Source of the DNA: Conexibacter woesei DSM 14684
Lineage (GTDB): Bacteria > Actinomycetota > Thermoleophilia > Solirubrobacterales > Solirubrobacteraceae
Assembly (NCBI RefSeq): GCF_000025265.1
Contig: NC_013739.1
Coordinates: 558,001-622,000 of the forward strand
DNA: 64,000 nt
Direction: 5' to 3'
The notes under the pieces were generated by a model. That model made no database searches. It was not told the DNA's origin and worked only from the letters and a program-made list of their open reading frames with translations. A program made the position numbers and the translations under genes. Positions 23,482 through 32,821 of the stretch are shown here, piece after piece (positions within the stretch are counted from its first letter, which is position 1; every line of letters begins with the position of its first letter).

Positions 23482-26328
23482 ATGAGCGCGCTGTTCGAGC
23501 GTGAGCGTGAGCTCGCGGAGCTCGACGCGATGGTCGTGGAGGTATGTGCTGGCGGTGGGCGTCTCGCGGTCGTGGAGGCCGCCGCCGGGCTCGGCAAGAC
23601 GCGCCTGCTGCTCGCCGCGCGCGACCGCGGCCGCGCGGCCGGCATGCGGGTGCTCGCCGCGCGCGCGACGGAGCTGGAACGCGACTTCCCGTTCGCTCTC
23701 GCGCGCCAGCTGTTCGAGCCGGCACTCGCGGCACTCGCAGCGCCGGCGCGCGCGGTGCTCTTCGAGGGCGCGGCCGGCTCGGCGCGCAGCGCGGTCGAGG
23801 CGACCGACCCCGACGCGCCGCCGGCGGAGCCGGCGGCCGACACCTTCGCCGTCCTGCACGGCTTGTACTGGCTGACCGCGGCGTTCGCCGCCCAGCAGCC
23901 GCTGCTGCTCGCGGTCGACGATGCGCACTGGTCCGATGCGGCGTCGCTCGACTTCCTCGGCTTCCTGCTGCCGCGGCTCGAGGAGTTGCCGGTGCTGCTC
24001 GTCGTCGCGTGCCGCCGCGACGAGCCCGGGGCCGAGCGCAGTCTCGCGCGGATCGCGACCGACTCGCTGGCGCGGCGGCTCACGCCGCATCCGCTCAGCC
24101 CGCGTGCCACGACGGCACTGCTCGCCGACGAGTTGGAGCACGAGCCGGAGGAAGCGTTCGCCGCGGCCTGTCACGAGGTCAGCGGCGGCAATCCCTTTCT
24201 GCTGGGTGAGCTGGCGCGCACGCTCGCGGCCGAGCGGATCGATCCTGCCGTTGCGCAGGCGTCGCATGTGCGCGAGCTCGCGCCGGAGCGTGTCACGCGC
24301 ACTGTGCTCGTGCGCCTGGCGCGGCTCTCTCGCGAGGCCCAGGCAGTCGCGCGAGCCGTCGTCGTGCTCGGCGACGGCGCCGATGGTCTCCTCACGGCCG
24401 AGTTGGCCGGGCTCGATGAGGCGGTCGCCGCGCGCGCGGCCGACGAGCTGCGTGCCGCGGCGATCCTCGACCGGGACGCGACGCTGCGGTTCGTTCACCC
24501 GCTGGTGCGCACGGCGCTCGACGTCGAGCTGCCGGCCGGCGAGCGTGCGGCGGCGCATGTCCGCGCAGTGGAGCTGCTGCGTGCACGCGGTGCAAGTCCG
24601 CAGCAGCTCGCGGCACACTTGGTGGCGACCGACGCGCGCGGTGCGCGCGAGACGGTCGAGACGCTGCTGGAGGCGGGCAGGGCTGCGCTCTCGAGCGGTG
24701 CGCCGCGTTCGGCGATCGCCTATCTGACGCGGGCACTGCATGAGCCGGCGCCGGAGGACCTGCGGGTCGTGATCCTCAACTCGCTCATGATCGCGGGCAT
24801 TCGCGCGCCCGACCGGACGCTGTTTGCGGCGCTGCTCCCCGAGGTGCTGGCAGAGATGGAGCGCAATCCGAGCCTGCGGCTGCGGTGGGGCGTCAAGGTC
24901 ACCGTGTGGATGATCCTCAACGGTCGCGTCGACGGTGCGGCACCGCTGCTGGAACGCGCGATCGAGGTCGCGAACGCTGAGGGCGACGTTGAGCACGCGT
25001 TCCGCCTGGAGGCGCAGCTGAGCCTGGTCACGCCGCGCACACTGCTCGCCACGCGAGCGCAGTTGGCACGGTACAGCGCAGGGATCCCGCCCGACAGCCC
25101 GTGTGGGCGCCTGCTGGCCGCCTACGAGTCGGAATGGCACGCGTTCGACGGAACCGCCCTCGACGCGACAGAGGCCGCCCGGCGCGCGCTTGCTCACGAC
25201 GGCCGCATCTTCGTCGAGCAGCCGGAGTTCTTCGCCCCCGGCCGCCCGGTCCTTGCGTTGCTTCTCGCTGACGAGGTACGCCTCGCCGACCGCGCCGTCA
25301 AACGGGCACTCGCGATGGCGCGACAGCGCGGCGCGACGCCGGAGCTCGTCGCTTCGTGGTGGATGAGCTCCGGGGTCGCGTGGGCTCGCGGTGACCTTCC
25401 GGCGGCGGACGCGGACATGCGTCAGGCACTCGAGGTCGCACGCCTCGGCAAGCTGCGGTACGCCCTGCTGCCCCTGCGGGCCACGCTCACCAGCCTCCTC
25501 GTCGCGCGCGGGGAGCTTGCGGCAGCCGAGGCTGAGGTCGAGGCCAGCGGCATGAGCGGAGGGATGCCCAACGCCTTTGTGTTCGTGCTGTGGCTGTTCG
25601 CTCGCGGGCAGCTCCGCTTCGCGCAGGGACGTTTCGAAGAGGCCGCCGCCGATTTCGAGACGCTGGAGCGCTTCGCGGTCGGCTGGGGGGTGATTGGAGC
25701 GCCCGCGCCACCGGTGTACATCTGCGTCGCGCGCGTCGCCACGGCGCTCGACGATCGCGAGCGTGCGCGAACGCTGGCAGACGCGGCGCTCACACGCGCG
25801 CGGCGGTGGGGCGCTCCGGTGCTCGTCGCGTCCGCACTGCGCGTGCAGGCGGCGACGCTCGACGGCAGCGCCCGGATCACGGCGCTCGAGGAAGCGGTCG
25901 CCATGCTCGACCGGTCGCCCGCACGGCTCGCGCGAGCGGAGGCGCTCACCGAGCTCGGCGCGGCTCTGCGCCGAGCCCGGCGACGCGTGGACGCGCGCCC
26001 ACCGCTGCGCGAAGCGCTCGAGCTCGCGCGCCGCTGCGGCGCCGCGAGCCTTGCCCGTCGCGCGCACGACGAGCTCGCGGCCACCGGCGAGAGGGTGCGC
26101 CGCTACACGCCGATCGGAGTCGAGTCACTCACCCCGAGCGAGCGACGCGTAGCCGAGCTTGCCGCAAGCGGGATGACGAACCTGCAGATCGCGCAGACGC
26201 GATTCCTGACCGTCAAGACGATCGAGACCCACCTCAGCTCGGTCTACGACAAACTCGGAATCCGCTCACGCCGGCAACTGCCAGCGGCCCTCGGCGAACC
26301 CGCGAAGTCCGGCGTCGCGCCCGATTGA
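23482..26328 (+). CDS. LAL-type LuxR transcriptional regulator with ATPase domain (948 aa)
   Basis: Large ATP-binding regulator of the LuxR family. The N-terminal AAA/STAND ATPase has Walker A VVEAAAGLGKTRLL, Walker B LLLAVDDAHWSD and the later GGNPFLLGEL motif. The middle is a long alpha-helical TPR-like region (about residues 400-870). The C-terminal helix-turn-helix (LTPSERRVAELAASGMTNLQ, then TVKTIETHLSSVYDKLGI) binds DNA. Length is normal for LAL proteins, which often activate antibiotic or polysaccharide genes. The ATG at 23482 directly precedes the conserved FERERELAELD start; ATG 23413 would add residues foreign to the family. Nearby secreted-protein genes are possible targets. Confidence 0.93.
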   Translation: MSALFERERELAELDAMVVEVCAGGGRLAVVEAAAGLGKTRLLLAARDRGRAAGMRVLAARATELERDFPFALARQLFEPALAALAAPARAVLFEGAAGSARSAVEATDPDAPPAEPAADTFAVLHGLYWLTAAFAAQQPLLLAVDDAHWSDAASLDFLGFLLPRLEELPVLLVVACRRDEPGAERSLARIATDSLARRLTPHPLSPRATTALLADELEHEPEEAFAAACHEVSGGNPFLLGELARTLAAERIDPAVAQASHVRELAPERVTRTVLVRLARLSREAQAVARAVVVLGDGADGLLTAELAGLDEAVAARAADELRAAAILDRDATLRFVHPLVRTALDVELPAGERAAAHVRAVELLRARGASPQQLAAHLVATDARGARETVETLLEAGRAALSSGAPRSAIAYLTRALHEPAPEDLRVVILNSLMIAGIRAPDRTLFAALLPEVLAEMERNPSLRLRWGVKVTVWMILNGRVDGAAPLLERAIEVANAEGDVEHAFRLEAQLSLVTPRTLLATRAQLARYSAGIPPDSPCGRLLAAYESEWHAFDGTALDATEAARRALAHDGRIFVEQPEFFAPGRPVLALLLADEVRLADRAVKRALAMARQRGATPELVASWWMSSGVAWARGDLPAADADMRQALEVARLGKLRYALLPLRATLTSLLVARGELAAAEAEVEASGMSGGMPNAFVFVLWLFARGQLRFAQGRFEEAAADFETLERFAVGWGVIGAPAPPVYICVARVATALDDRERARTLADAALTRARRWGAPVLVASALRVQAATLDGSARITALEEAVAMLDRSPARLARAEALTELGAALRRARRRVDARPPLREALELARRCGAASLARRAHDELAATGERVRRYTPIGVESLTPSERRVAELAASGMTNLQIAQTRFLTVKTIETHLSSVYDKLGIRSRRQLPAALGEPAKSGVAPD

Positions 26329-26357
26329 GGGGATTGCACGGACGCGACGCCGGTTCT

Positions 26358-27095
26358 TCACTTCCAGTCGAGGAGCCCGTTCACCGTCACCGGTGCGCTC
26401 TCTCTCAGGAAGCTGAACGAGACCGCGAACGGCACGTTGTCGTCCCATCTCTCCGCTTCTATCAAGCCTCGCGTCCTGCCTCTGACCTTGGTCTTCGCGC
26501 CGACGGTGAAGTTGAGCGTCCGCACCTCGGCGAACCAGCCCTCGGAGATCTCTTGCAGTCTGTACGGGATCTCGATGTTCAGTCTGTAGCCGAATCTGCC
26601 GCTCGTTCTCACGAGCCGGCACTCGAACGCCTCGCTGACGAGCACCGGGTTCGTCGCGTAGACGTGTGCGGTGACCAACCCCTCGCCGCCGTTGAAGATC
26701 GTGAGTCTGCCCGGCACGTTGAAGACATCTGCGCCCGGCACGTCGGCACGGAACGAGCCGCCGCCGATGCGCGACCCGGCCGGGCAGTTGGTGAATCTCC
26801 CGCGTGCGGCGTTGATCGTCGCGGCGCGGCAGACGGGGAACAGGCGTCTGTTGATCGTCACGTGGTCGGGGAAGCGCACGTCGGCTGCGGTGAGCGTCAT
26901 CGACTGGCCGGGAAGGTCGGGCGACAGCGTCGCGCTGGCGACAAGCGTGAGGGGCGTGCCGGGTGGAGCGTTCTGCGGCATCGCCTTTGCGTTGACGGTC
27001 GCTCTGGTCGCGGACGCGGACGGCGCTCCGGCGAGCAGGGCTGCGGCCGCCGCGACGACCCCGACCCTGCACGACAGACGTGAATGGAGGGGCAT
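26358..27095 (-). CDS. Secreted protein of unknown function (245 aa)
   Basis: Starts MPLHSRLSCRVGVVAAAAAL, a signal peptide with cleavage near ASA-TRA. The mature domain of about 210 residues is beta-rich, with three cysteines (FPVCRAA, TNCPAGS, FECRLV). It includes LPGQSMTLTAADVRFPDHVT and PVTVNGLLDWK at the C-terminus. The arrangement CPAGS-x-I-G-x-G recalls a domain often seen in secreted Thermoleophilia proteins, but no named family was recognised. The 5' extension to 27146 lacks a ribosome site. It is convergent with the LAL gene. Arginine is mostly coded by AGA/AGG, unlike the cytoplasmic neighbours. Confidence 0.8.
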   Translation of the reverse strand: MPLHSRLSCRVGVVAAAAALLAGAPSASATRATVNAKAMPQNAPPGTPLTLVASATLSPDLPGQSMTLTAADVRFPDHVTINRRLFPVCRAATINAARGRFTNCPAGSRIGGGSFRADVPGADVFNVPGRLTIFNGGEGLVTAHVYATNPVLVSEAFECRLVRTSGRFGYRLNIEIPYRLQEISEGWFAEVRTLNFTVGAKTKVRGRTRGLIEAERWDDNVPFAVSFSFLRESAPVTVNGLLDWK

Positions 27096-27318
27096 GTGCG
27101 CACCTGCTGACGGTTGGGAACGGGGCAGACGTTCATCGCCGCCCACTATCCGTCGCAGCGGCGTGGGCGCGCTACGGGGACCCGACCCTTAAGTCGACCC
27201 CGAGAGTCAGACATCGGCCATCGGGCCAGGCGCGCTCGCCTGCGCCTGCGCCTTCGATAGCGTGGACGCGCCACAGGACCATGGCGCTGCAGAGCGCACA
27301 TCGAGACGGGAGACCGGG

Positions 27319-29892
27319 TTGAACATCACGGACGAGAACCACCCCTTCGCGCGCGTCCGGCGGGCGGCCGCGGCGCGCGTCGCCGTGCCGGCGCTCGTGG
27401 CGCTGTGCCTCCTCCTGTACGGATCCGCCGCCGATGCGGCGCGCGCCCAGGCCACGCCCTGGCCGTCGGAGCCGCCCGTCCGCGTCTGCGGCAACGACGG
27501 TCTCCTCAGCGGCCCCAGCACGCCTCCCGCCGGCGCGATCACTGTGCCCGCGGGCGACAACAGCTCGGTCAACTTCCGCACGCCCGGGGCCACGTACTGG
27601 TTCGCGCCCGGGCGGCACACGCTCACCGCCGCGCCCTTCGCGAACATCGTCGCCGGCGAAGGCGCGACGTTCGTCGGCGCGCCGGGCGCGGTCCTCGACG
27701 GCCAGAACGTCAACCGCTACGCGTTCACCGGGTTCGCCTCCGGCGTCACGATCAGACACCTGACGATCCGCAACTTCGGCAGCGGCCTCGAGAACCAGAA
27801 CGCGGGCGTCGTCAACCACGACTCCGGCAGCGACTGGCGCGTCGAGAACAACACGATCAGCGACAACGACGGCGCCGGCGTCATGCTCGGCTCGGGCAAC
27901 GTCGTCCGCAACAACTGCCTGAAGGACAACGGGCAGTACGGCTTCAGCATGTTCAAGCTGCCGATCGAGGGTCAGTCGGCGATCACCGACATCGTGCTCG
28001 ACCGCAACGAGATCACGGGCAACAACACCGACGACTGGGAGAGACTGGACCGCGGCTGCGGCTGCACCGGCGGCGGCAAGTTCTGGGACGTCAAGGGCGC
28101 GCGGGTCACCCGCAACTGGGTCTACGACAACCGCGGCACCGGCCTGTGGGCGGACACGAACAACATCGACTTCCTGTTCGAGGGCAACCTGATCGAGGAC
28201 AACGACGGTGAGGGCATCTGGTACGAGATCAGCTACAACGCGACGATCCGTCACAACACGATCCGTCGCAACGCGTGGGTCAGCGGCAGACGGAACACCG
28301 GCTCTCCCGGCGCGGCGATCTACCTGTCGGAGTCGGGCGGTGACGCGCGGCTGCCCAGCGCGGTCAGCGGCGCGCCCGAGCTGCGCATCTACGAGAACTC
28401 GTTCGAGGACAACTACTCGGGCGTGTCGATCTACGAGAACGCCAACCGCTTCTGCAACTCGAACGGCAACACGAGCACGGGCTACTGCACGCCGTTCGTC
28501 AGACCGACGCTGATCCCGAGAGAGGGGCGCAACGAGGAGTACCCGAACCCGATCCACGCGGAGCATCCGTGCTACACGAACGTCGCGCAGGAGCCCTTCC
28601 TGACGGACTGCCGCTGGCGCTCGCGTGAGATCAAGGTCCACGACAACGCGTTCCACTTCGACGACAGGGTCGTGCCCTGCGCCGGCGACTACTGCGGTGC
28701 ACAGGCGCTCTACGCGCAGGGCGACGACAACATGAGATGGTCGCCGTACACGGTGCGCGGCATCCAGGACGACGTGATGTTCGAGAACGGCAACCGCTTC
28801 TACGACAACGCGTACGTCGGCGACTGGCGCTTCGCCGTCGGCTGGGGCGGCACCGTCGGGTTCACGAGATGGCAGGCCGCGCCCTACGGCCAGGACGCCG
28901 GCAGCACGTTCGACGGCGATCCGAGAGATCCCGGCCCTGGCCCCGGTCCCGGCCCGGACCCCGATCCCGAGCCGCCCGCCAACCACCTCGACGCCGACAC
29001 CTCCTCGCTGGAGGGATCGATCGGCGCCTGGCGTGCGTGGTACTCGTCCACGATCGAGCGCGTCGCGACCGAGGCGCACGCGGGCAGACACAGCCTGCGC
29101 GTCAACCTCAGCGGGCCCGACTGGGGGGTCGCGCTCGACAACTTCCCCGGCGTCGCAGCCGACCAGGGCGTCAAGCAGATCAGCTTCTGGGGCAAGCTCG
29201 GCGCCGCGTCGAGCATGCGGCCGACGCTGACGGTCAAGTGGCTCGACGCCGGCTACACGGTGATCGGCTCGGACAGCGTCACGCTCGACGGGCTGACGAC
29301 GAGCTGGAGCAAGGTCTCGGCGGCGGTCGACGCGCCGACCGGCACGCGCACCGCGATCGTGCGCCTGACCGGCCGCGGAGCGACCGGCGAGTCGCTGTTC
29401 ATCGACGACGTCGTCGTCGGCGACGCGCCCAACGCGCTCAACGCCGCCTCGTCCGGCTTCGAGGGCGGCCTCGGCGTCTGGGCGCCGCACTACTCGGCCG
29501 ATGTGGCTGCCAGCACGACGGAGGCCTACCGCGGCAGCGGGAGTATGCGGGTCGGCGTGACCGCGCCGTGGGGCTGGGGCGTGTCGGCCGGCAATTGGCC
29601 CGGCTTCAGAATCAGACCCGGCGCGAAGCGCATCAGCTACTGGGCCAAGCAGGGCTCCGGGACGATCGCGAAGGTGACGCTGCGCGTGCACTGGCTCGAC
29701 GCCGGCGGCGCGACGATCGAGACCGCGGCGGTGCCGCTCGACGGGCCGACGAGCGACTGGCGCCCGGCCGTGGCGAACGTGACCGCGCCGGCCGCCGCCG
29801 CGAGCGCGTACCTCGACCTCCGGGGCGCCACCGGCGGTGCCGGCGACGCCCTCCACCTCGACGAGATCGTCGTGACCGACCAGGCGCCGTAG
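27319..29892 (+). CDS. Secreted parallel beta-helix protein with two C-terminal carbohydrate-binding-like modules (857 aa)
   Basis: Probably secreted and acting on or binding polysaccharide. After a signal peptide (VPALVALCLLLYGSAADA) comes a right-handed beta-helix of about 450 residues with turns such as IRHLTIRNFGSGLENQNAGV, WRVENNTISDNDGAGVML and IRHNTIRRNAW, in the style of PbH1 repeats of polysaccharide lyases. A Pro/Gly/Asp linker follows, then two homologous modules of about 145 residues, each with a G(S/V)-x-x-W-x-x-x-Y start and a W-L-D-A-G strand. The TTG at 27319 has a purine-rich ribosome site; a GTG at 27262 is the alternative. No catalytic residues could be assigned. Confidence 0.82.
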   Translation: MNITDENHPFARVRRAAAARVAVPALVALCLLLYGSAADAARAQATPWPSEPPVRVCGNDGLLSGPSTPPAGAITVPAGDNSSVNFRTPGATYWFAPGRHTLTAAPFANIVAGEGATFVGAPGAVLDGQNVNRYAFTGFASGVTIRHLTIRNFGSGLENQNAGVVNHDSGSDWRVENNTISDNDGAGVMLGSGNVVRNNCLKDNGQYGFSMFKLPIEGQSAITDIVLDRNEITGNNTDDWERLDRGCGCTGGGKFWDVKGARVTRNWVYDNRGTGLWADTNNIDFLFEGNLIEDNDGEGIWYEISYNATIRHNTIRRNAWVSGRRNTGSPGAAIYLSESGGDARLPSAVSGAPELRIYENSFEDNYSGVSIYENANRFCNSNGNTSTGYCTPFVRPTLIPREGRNEEYPNPIHAEHPCYTNVAQEPFLTDCRWRSREIKVHDNAFHFDDRVVPCAGDYCGAQALYAQGDDNMRWSPYTVRGIQDDVMFENGNRFYDNAYVGDWRFAVGWGGTVGFTRWQAAPYGQDAGSTFDGDPRDPGPGPGPGPDPDPEPPANHLDADTSSLEGSIGAWRAWYSSTIERVATEAHAGRHSLRVNLSGPDWGVALDNFPGVAADQGVKQISFWGKLGAASSMRPTLTVKWLDAGYTVIGSDSVTLDGLTTSWSKVSAAVDAPTGTRTAIVRLTGRGATGESLFIDDVVVGDAPNALNAASSGFEGGLGVWAPHYSADVAASTTEAYRGSGSMRVGVTAPWGWGVSAGNWPGFRIRPGAKRISYWAKQGSGTIAKVTLRVHWLDAGGATIETAAVPLDGPTSDWRPAVANVTAPAAAASAYLDLRGATGGAGDALHLDEIVVTDQAP

Positions 29893-29908
29893 GGCACGCC
29901 GACCGGCT

Positions 29909-29937
29909 CGCAGCGTCCGGCTACGCCGGGCGCTGCG
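29909..29937. terminator. Strong hairpin between convergent genes
   Basis: Thirteen-base arms (29909-29921 and 29925-29937) pair with a single G-T wobble around the loop TAC. The hairpin straddles the last codons of the sulfotransferase gene and the gap to the beta-helix gene stop, so it could end transcription from both sides. There is no T-tract. Confidence 0.5.
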
Positions 29938-30643
29938 GGACCTTGTCCGCGAGCCCGCCGTTCTCCTCCCACCATCTGTTGATGGCGTCGATCGCGGGCC
30001 GCATGATCAGGTTCTTCTGGAAGTTCTCGGTGTCGTTCACGTTCGGCAGCGGCTGGCTCGGCACGTCGAGCTCCAGGAACGCGCAGAGCGGCTCCCAGCC
30101 GTCCTTGGGGTTCCAGACCAGCAGGCGGTCGGCGGGAACCGTGTCGATCACGTCCTGGTTCCAGCGCTCCATCCCGGCGGCCATCTCCGCAGGGTCGCCT
30201 CTGCTCTTGACCATTATGTCGGCCTTGGTCCACATGTCGTTCATGACGTCGAGCCAGGATGCGTAGAGCGGATCGATGCGGTACTGCGCCATGGCAAGGT
30301 GGTGCATGAGCGTGTCGCCGAACCAGATCTGCGCGATCGTGTTGTGCATGCTCGCGACCCAGCTCTCGGGCGAGCGGACGCTCAGCAGCACCTTGGCGTC
30401 GGGGTAGACGTCCATCAGCTCGCGCCAGTGGTACGAGCCGGGCCAGTCGACGATCGACTCCTTGCCGGCGAACAGCGCGTCCCAGTCGCCGTTGCCCTCG
30501 AACGCCTTGCGCCATTGCGGGATGCTGGTGGCCGGGTCGGCCATCATGTCGCGCATGTGGTAGCAGGGCAGTCCCAGCATCTCGAGCGCGATCATCTGGG
30601 TCGTCGTCGCGGTGCGGGGCAGACCCGCTCCAATCAGCTTCAT
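29921..30643 (-). CDS. Sulfotransferase family protein (240 aa)
   Basis: Transfers sulfate from PAPS to a hydroxyl or amine acceptor. The N-terminal P-loop-like 5'-phosphosulfate site MKLIGAGLPRTATTTQMIAL and the 3'-phosphate-binding strand VLLSVRSPESWVASM fit the P-loop sulfotransferase fold, close to Sulfotransfer_4 proteins. Length is normal. The ATG at 30643 follows the ribosome site AGGAGGAG. It lies 33 bases after the SDR gene on the same strand, so the two are probably an operon acting on one small molecule. The acceptor is unknown. Confidence 0.88.
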   Translation of the reverse strand: MKLIGAGLPRTATTTQMIALEMLGLPCYHMRDMMADPATSIPQWRKAFEGNGDWDALFAGKESIVDWPGSYHWRELMDVYPDAKVLLSVRSPESWVASMHNTIAQIWFGDTLMHHLAMAQYRIDPLYASWLDVMNDMWTKADIMVKSRGDPAEMAAGMERWNQDVIDTVPADRLLVWNPKDGWEPLCAFLELDVPSQPLPNVNDTENFQKNLIMRPAIDAINRWWEENGGLADKVPQRPA

Positions 30644-30676
30644 GCGTCTCCTCCTGGTGGTGCGAGCCTCCGCATC

Positions 30677-31486
30677 CTATGGCGTCGGGATCGTCTCCGG
30701 CTCGGGTGCGGCGAAGTCGTACGTCGTCGTGAGTCCGCCGTCGACCGTGACGCTCGCGCCGGAGAGCCCGGAGGCGGCGGGGCTGACGAGGAAGCAGAGC
30801 GCCTCGGCGACCTCCTCCGGCGTCACGATCAGGCCGGTCGGCGTGCGGCGGGCGATCTCGCGCCGCGCCGCCTCGGGGTCGGGCAGCGCGTCGAAGTGCT
30901 GGCGCAGCAGCGGCGTGTCGACGACACCGGGCAGCACGGCGTTGATGCGCACGCCGCGGCTCGCGTACTCCAGCGCGGCGGAGCGCACGACCTGAAGCAG
31001 CGCCGCCTTCGACGTCGAGTACGCGCTCAGCAGGTCCTCGGCGATCAGCGAGTTGACGCTGCAGACGACGGCGACGGCTCCCTCGCCGCGCTCCAGCATC
31101 GTGGGCATCAGCGCCTGCATCGCCTGAACGACGCCGAGCACGTTGACGTCGAACAGGCGGCGCCAGGCGTCGACGCCCGTGTCGAGGAACGGCTCCACGA
31201 CGACGGCGCCGGCGCTCGCCACGAGGCAGTCGGCGCCGCGCTCGTCATGCGCCAGGCAGACATCGCGCGCCCGCTCCCACGTCCCGGGATCGGCGACGTC
31301 GCCCTGCACCCACGCGACGACGCCGGCGTCGGTCGCGCGTTGCGGCGCGGCGGCCCGGTCGACGCCGACGACGGCCGTCCCGCGCCGTGCGAGCGCCTCG
31401 GCAGCCGCCAGTCCGATGCCGGATGCGGCGCCGGTCACGACCGCCAGGCGGCGCGCCGGAGCGGCGTCGGAGCTGGGTGCGGTCAT
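30677..31486 (-). CDS. Short-chain dehydrogenase/reductase (269 aa)
   Basis: Classical SDR: cofactor motif VVTGAASGIGLAAAEALA, NAG-equivalent region VASAGAVV, catalytic Ser in CSVNSLIAED and the Tyr/Lys pair in SAYSTSKAALL, with the C-terminal LSGASVTVDGGLTT typical of the family. It reduces or oxidises an alcohol/ketone with NAD(P)(H). The ATG at 31486 has the strong ribosome site AAGGAGG. The sulfotransferase gene follows, so the product may be sulfated. It is divergent from the sugar-transport operon. Confidence 0.93.
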   Translation of the reverse strand: MTAPSSDAAPARRLAVVTGAASGIGLAAAEALARRGTAVVGVDRAAAPQRATDAGVVAWVQGDVADPGTWERARDVCLAHDERGADCLVASAGAVVVEPFLDTGVDAWRRLFDVNVLGVVQAMQALMPTMLERGEGAVAVVCSVNSLIAEDLLSAYSTSKAALLQVVRSAALEYASRGVRINAVLPGVVDTPLLRQHFDALPDPEAARREIARRTPTGLIVTPEEVAEALCFLVSPAASGLSGASVTVDGGLTTTYDFAAPEPETIPTP

Positions 31487-31592
31487 GGTCGCCTCCTTGT
31501 CAGCATTTGCAACATCAGTCGGATGATGATGGCGTTCTAGCAGCTTGTCCAGGCCTGGCGGGTGGTCGTCTCTCCGCTAGATGGATCAGATC

Positions 31593-31621
31593 TTGATAAC
31601 TCCATCGCTATTCGATAATGT
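31593..31621 (+). promoter_or_regulatory. Sigma70-type promoter of the sugar-type ABC/catabolic operon
   Basis: TTGATA (31593-31598) and TAATGT (31616-31621) are separated by 17 bases, close to the sigma70 consensus and AT-rich against its surroundings. They lie about 60 bases before the GTG start of the binding-protein gene. The rest of the 192-base divergent gap holds the ribosome sites and the dyad CATCA-N6-TGATG, with nothing else recognised. Confidence 0.6.
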
Positions 31622-31678
31622 CGTTCAGGCGAGCGAGGGGGTCGCGTCCAGCGTTCAACGAGGAGAGGGACGACAACA

Positions 31679-32821
31679 GTGCGTGGGTCACACCGATCGG
31701 CCATGGCCGCGCTCGTCGCGGCGGCGGCGATCTTCGCCGCGGGCTGCGGCAGCAGCGCAGACGATTCGGACACGGGCGGCACCGCCGCCGGCAAGCCGTT
31801 CGTCGCCGAGCGCGAAGCCGGCATCAAGGGCGATCTGCCGCCCGAGGCGCGCAGACTGTGGAGATACGACACGGCGACGGGCAGGTACGCCACCGTCGCG
31901 GGCGACGCTGCCGACTTCAGAGCCGATCTCAGCAGACCGGCGAGATCGTTCACGCTCGCCTACATGGACCCGTGGGCGTCAAGCCCCTTCGCGATCCCGA
32001 TCCGCGAGGGCGTCGAGCGCGAGGCGGAGAGACTCGGGCTGAGACTGATCTACTGCGACGCCGCGTTCAAGGCCGACAAGGCGGTCGAGTGTGCGGAGCT
32101 GCTGGCGCGTCAGAGACCGGCGTTCGCGGTCGCGGGCAACTGGCAGGCGGGCGCGGCCGACGCGCTGATGCGCGTCTTCGACGAGGCGCGCGTCCCGACG
32201 GCGTCGATCGACGTCTGGCAGCCGAACTCGATCTTCTACGGCGCCGACAACTACACCTCCGGCGAGATCGCCGGCAGAGCGGCGGGCGCGTACGCGCGGA
32301 GAGAGTGGAACTGCGAGGACGTCTGGCTCTTCATGGGTGAGAACAAGGAGGAGGGCAAGGCGGCGGACCAGCGCCTCGTCGGCTTCGCCGACGGCGTCCA
32401 GAGCGTCTGCGGCACGATCGACGACGACCGCATCCACCGGCAGCGGATGGCGGCGGCCACCGGCGACCAGGCGCTGACGGTCACGACCGACTGGCTGACC
32501 GCGCACCCGCAGGCCGAGCACCTGCTCGCGGTCACGATCGACGACCCGCGCGCGGCCGGGATCGCGAAGGCGATCGGACAGAGCGGACGCGACGGCCAGG
32601 TCGCCGGCATGACGTGCGACGACGTCGGCGTCGAGCTGACGAAGCAGGGTCCCGCCTCGGAGACCAACTACCTCGGCTGCGTCGCCTTCTTCCCCGAGCG
32701 GGCGGCGGAGTACCTCGTCGGGATCGCGCTCGACGTCGTCGGCGGCAGAGCGGTGCCCGAGGAGGTCCACCTCCAGCACGAGTTCCTGACGCACGAGAAC
32801 ATCGGCGAGACGTACCCATGA
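31679..32821 (+). CDS. Sugar-type ABC transporter substrate-binding lipoprotein (380 aa)
   Basis: Extracytoplasmic binding protein of a ribose/CUT2-like importer. The lipoprotein signal ends in the lipobox FAAGC (lipidated Cys about residue 23). The mature part has the type-1 periplasmic-binding fold: FTLAYMDPWASSPFAIPIRE, then the second lobe with DDRIHRQRMAAATGDQALT. The GTG start (31679) follows the ribosome site AGGAGAGGGA. Its stop overlaps the ATPase start as ATGA. Twelve of its 29 arginines use AGA or AGG, against almost none in the ATPase gene. The ligand is unknown; the genes downstream suggest a sugar, lactone or related compound. Confidence 0.9.
   Translation: MRGSHRSAMAALVAAAAIFAAGCGSSADDSDTGGTAAGKPFVAEREAGIKGDLPPEARRLWRYDTATGRYATVAGDAADFRADLSRPARSFTLAYMDPWASSPFAIPIREGVEREAERLGLRLIYCDAAFKADKAVECAELLARQRPAFAVAGNWQAGAADALMRVFDEARVPTASIDVWQPNSIFYGADNYTSGEIAGRAAGAYARREWNCEDVWLFMGENKEEGKAADQRLVGFADGVQSVCGTIDDDRIHRQRMAAATGDQALTVTTDWLTAHPQAEHLLAVTIDDPRAAGIAKAIGQSGRDGQVAGMTCDDVGVELTKQGPASETNYLGCVAFFPERAAEYLVGIALDVVGGRAVPEEVHLQHEFLTHENIGETYP

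Noticed and set aside
27262-27318. GTG start for the beta-helix protein at 27262
   Set aside because: No ribosome site precedes it. The TTG at 27319 has one and leaves a normal signal peptide. It cannot be excluded.
27172-29856. Long minus-strand frame opposite the beta-helix gene
   Set aside because: Valine/Arg/Asp-rich translation typical of the complement of GC-rich coding sequence. The plus strand has clear repeats and a signal peptide.
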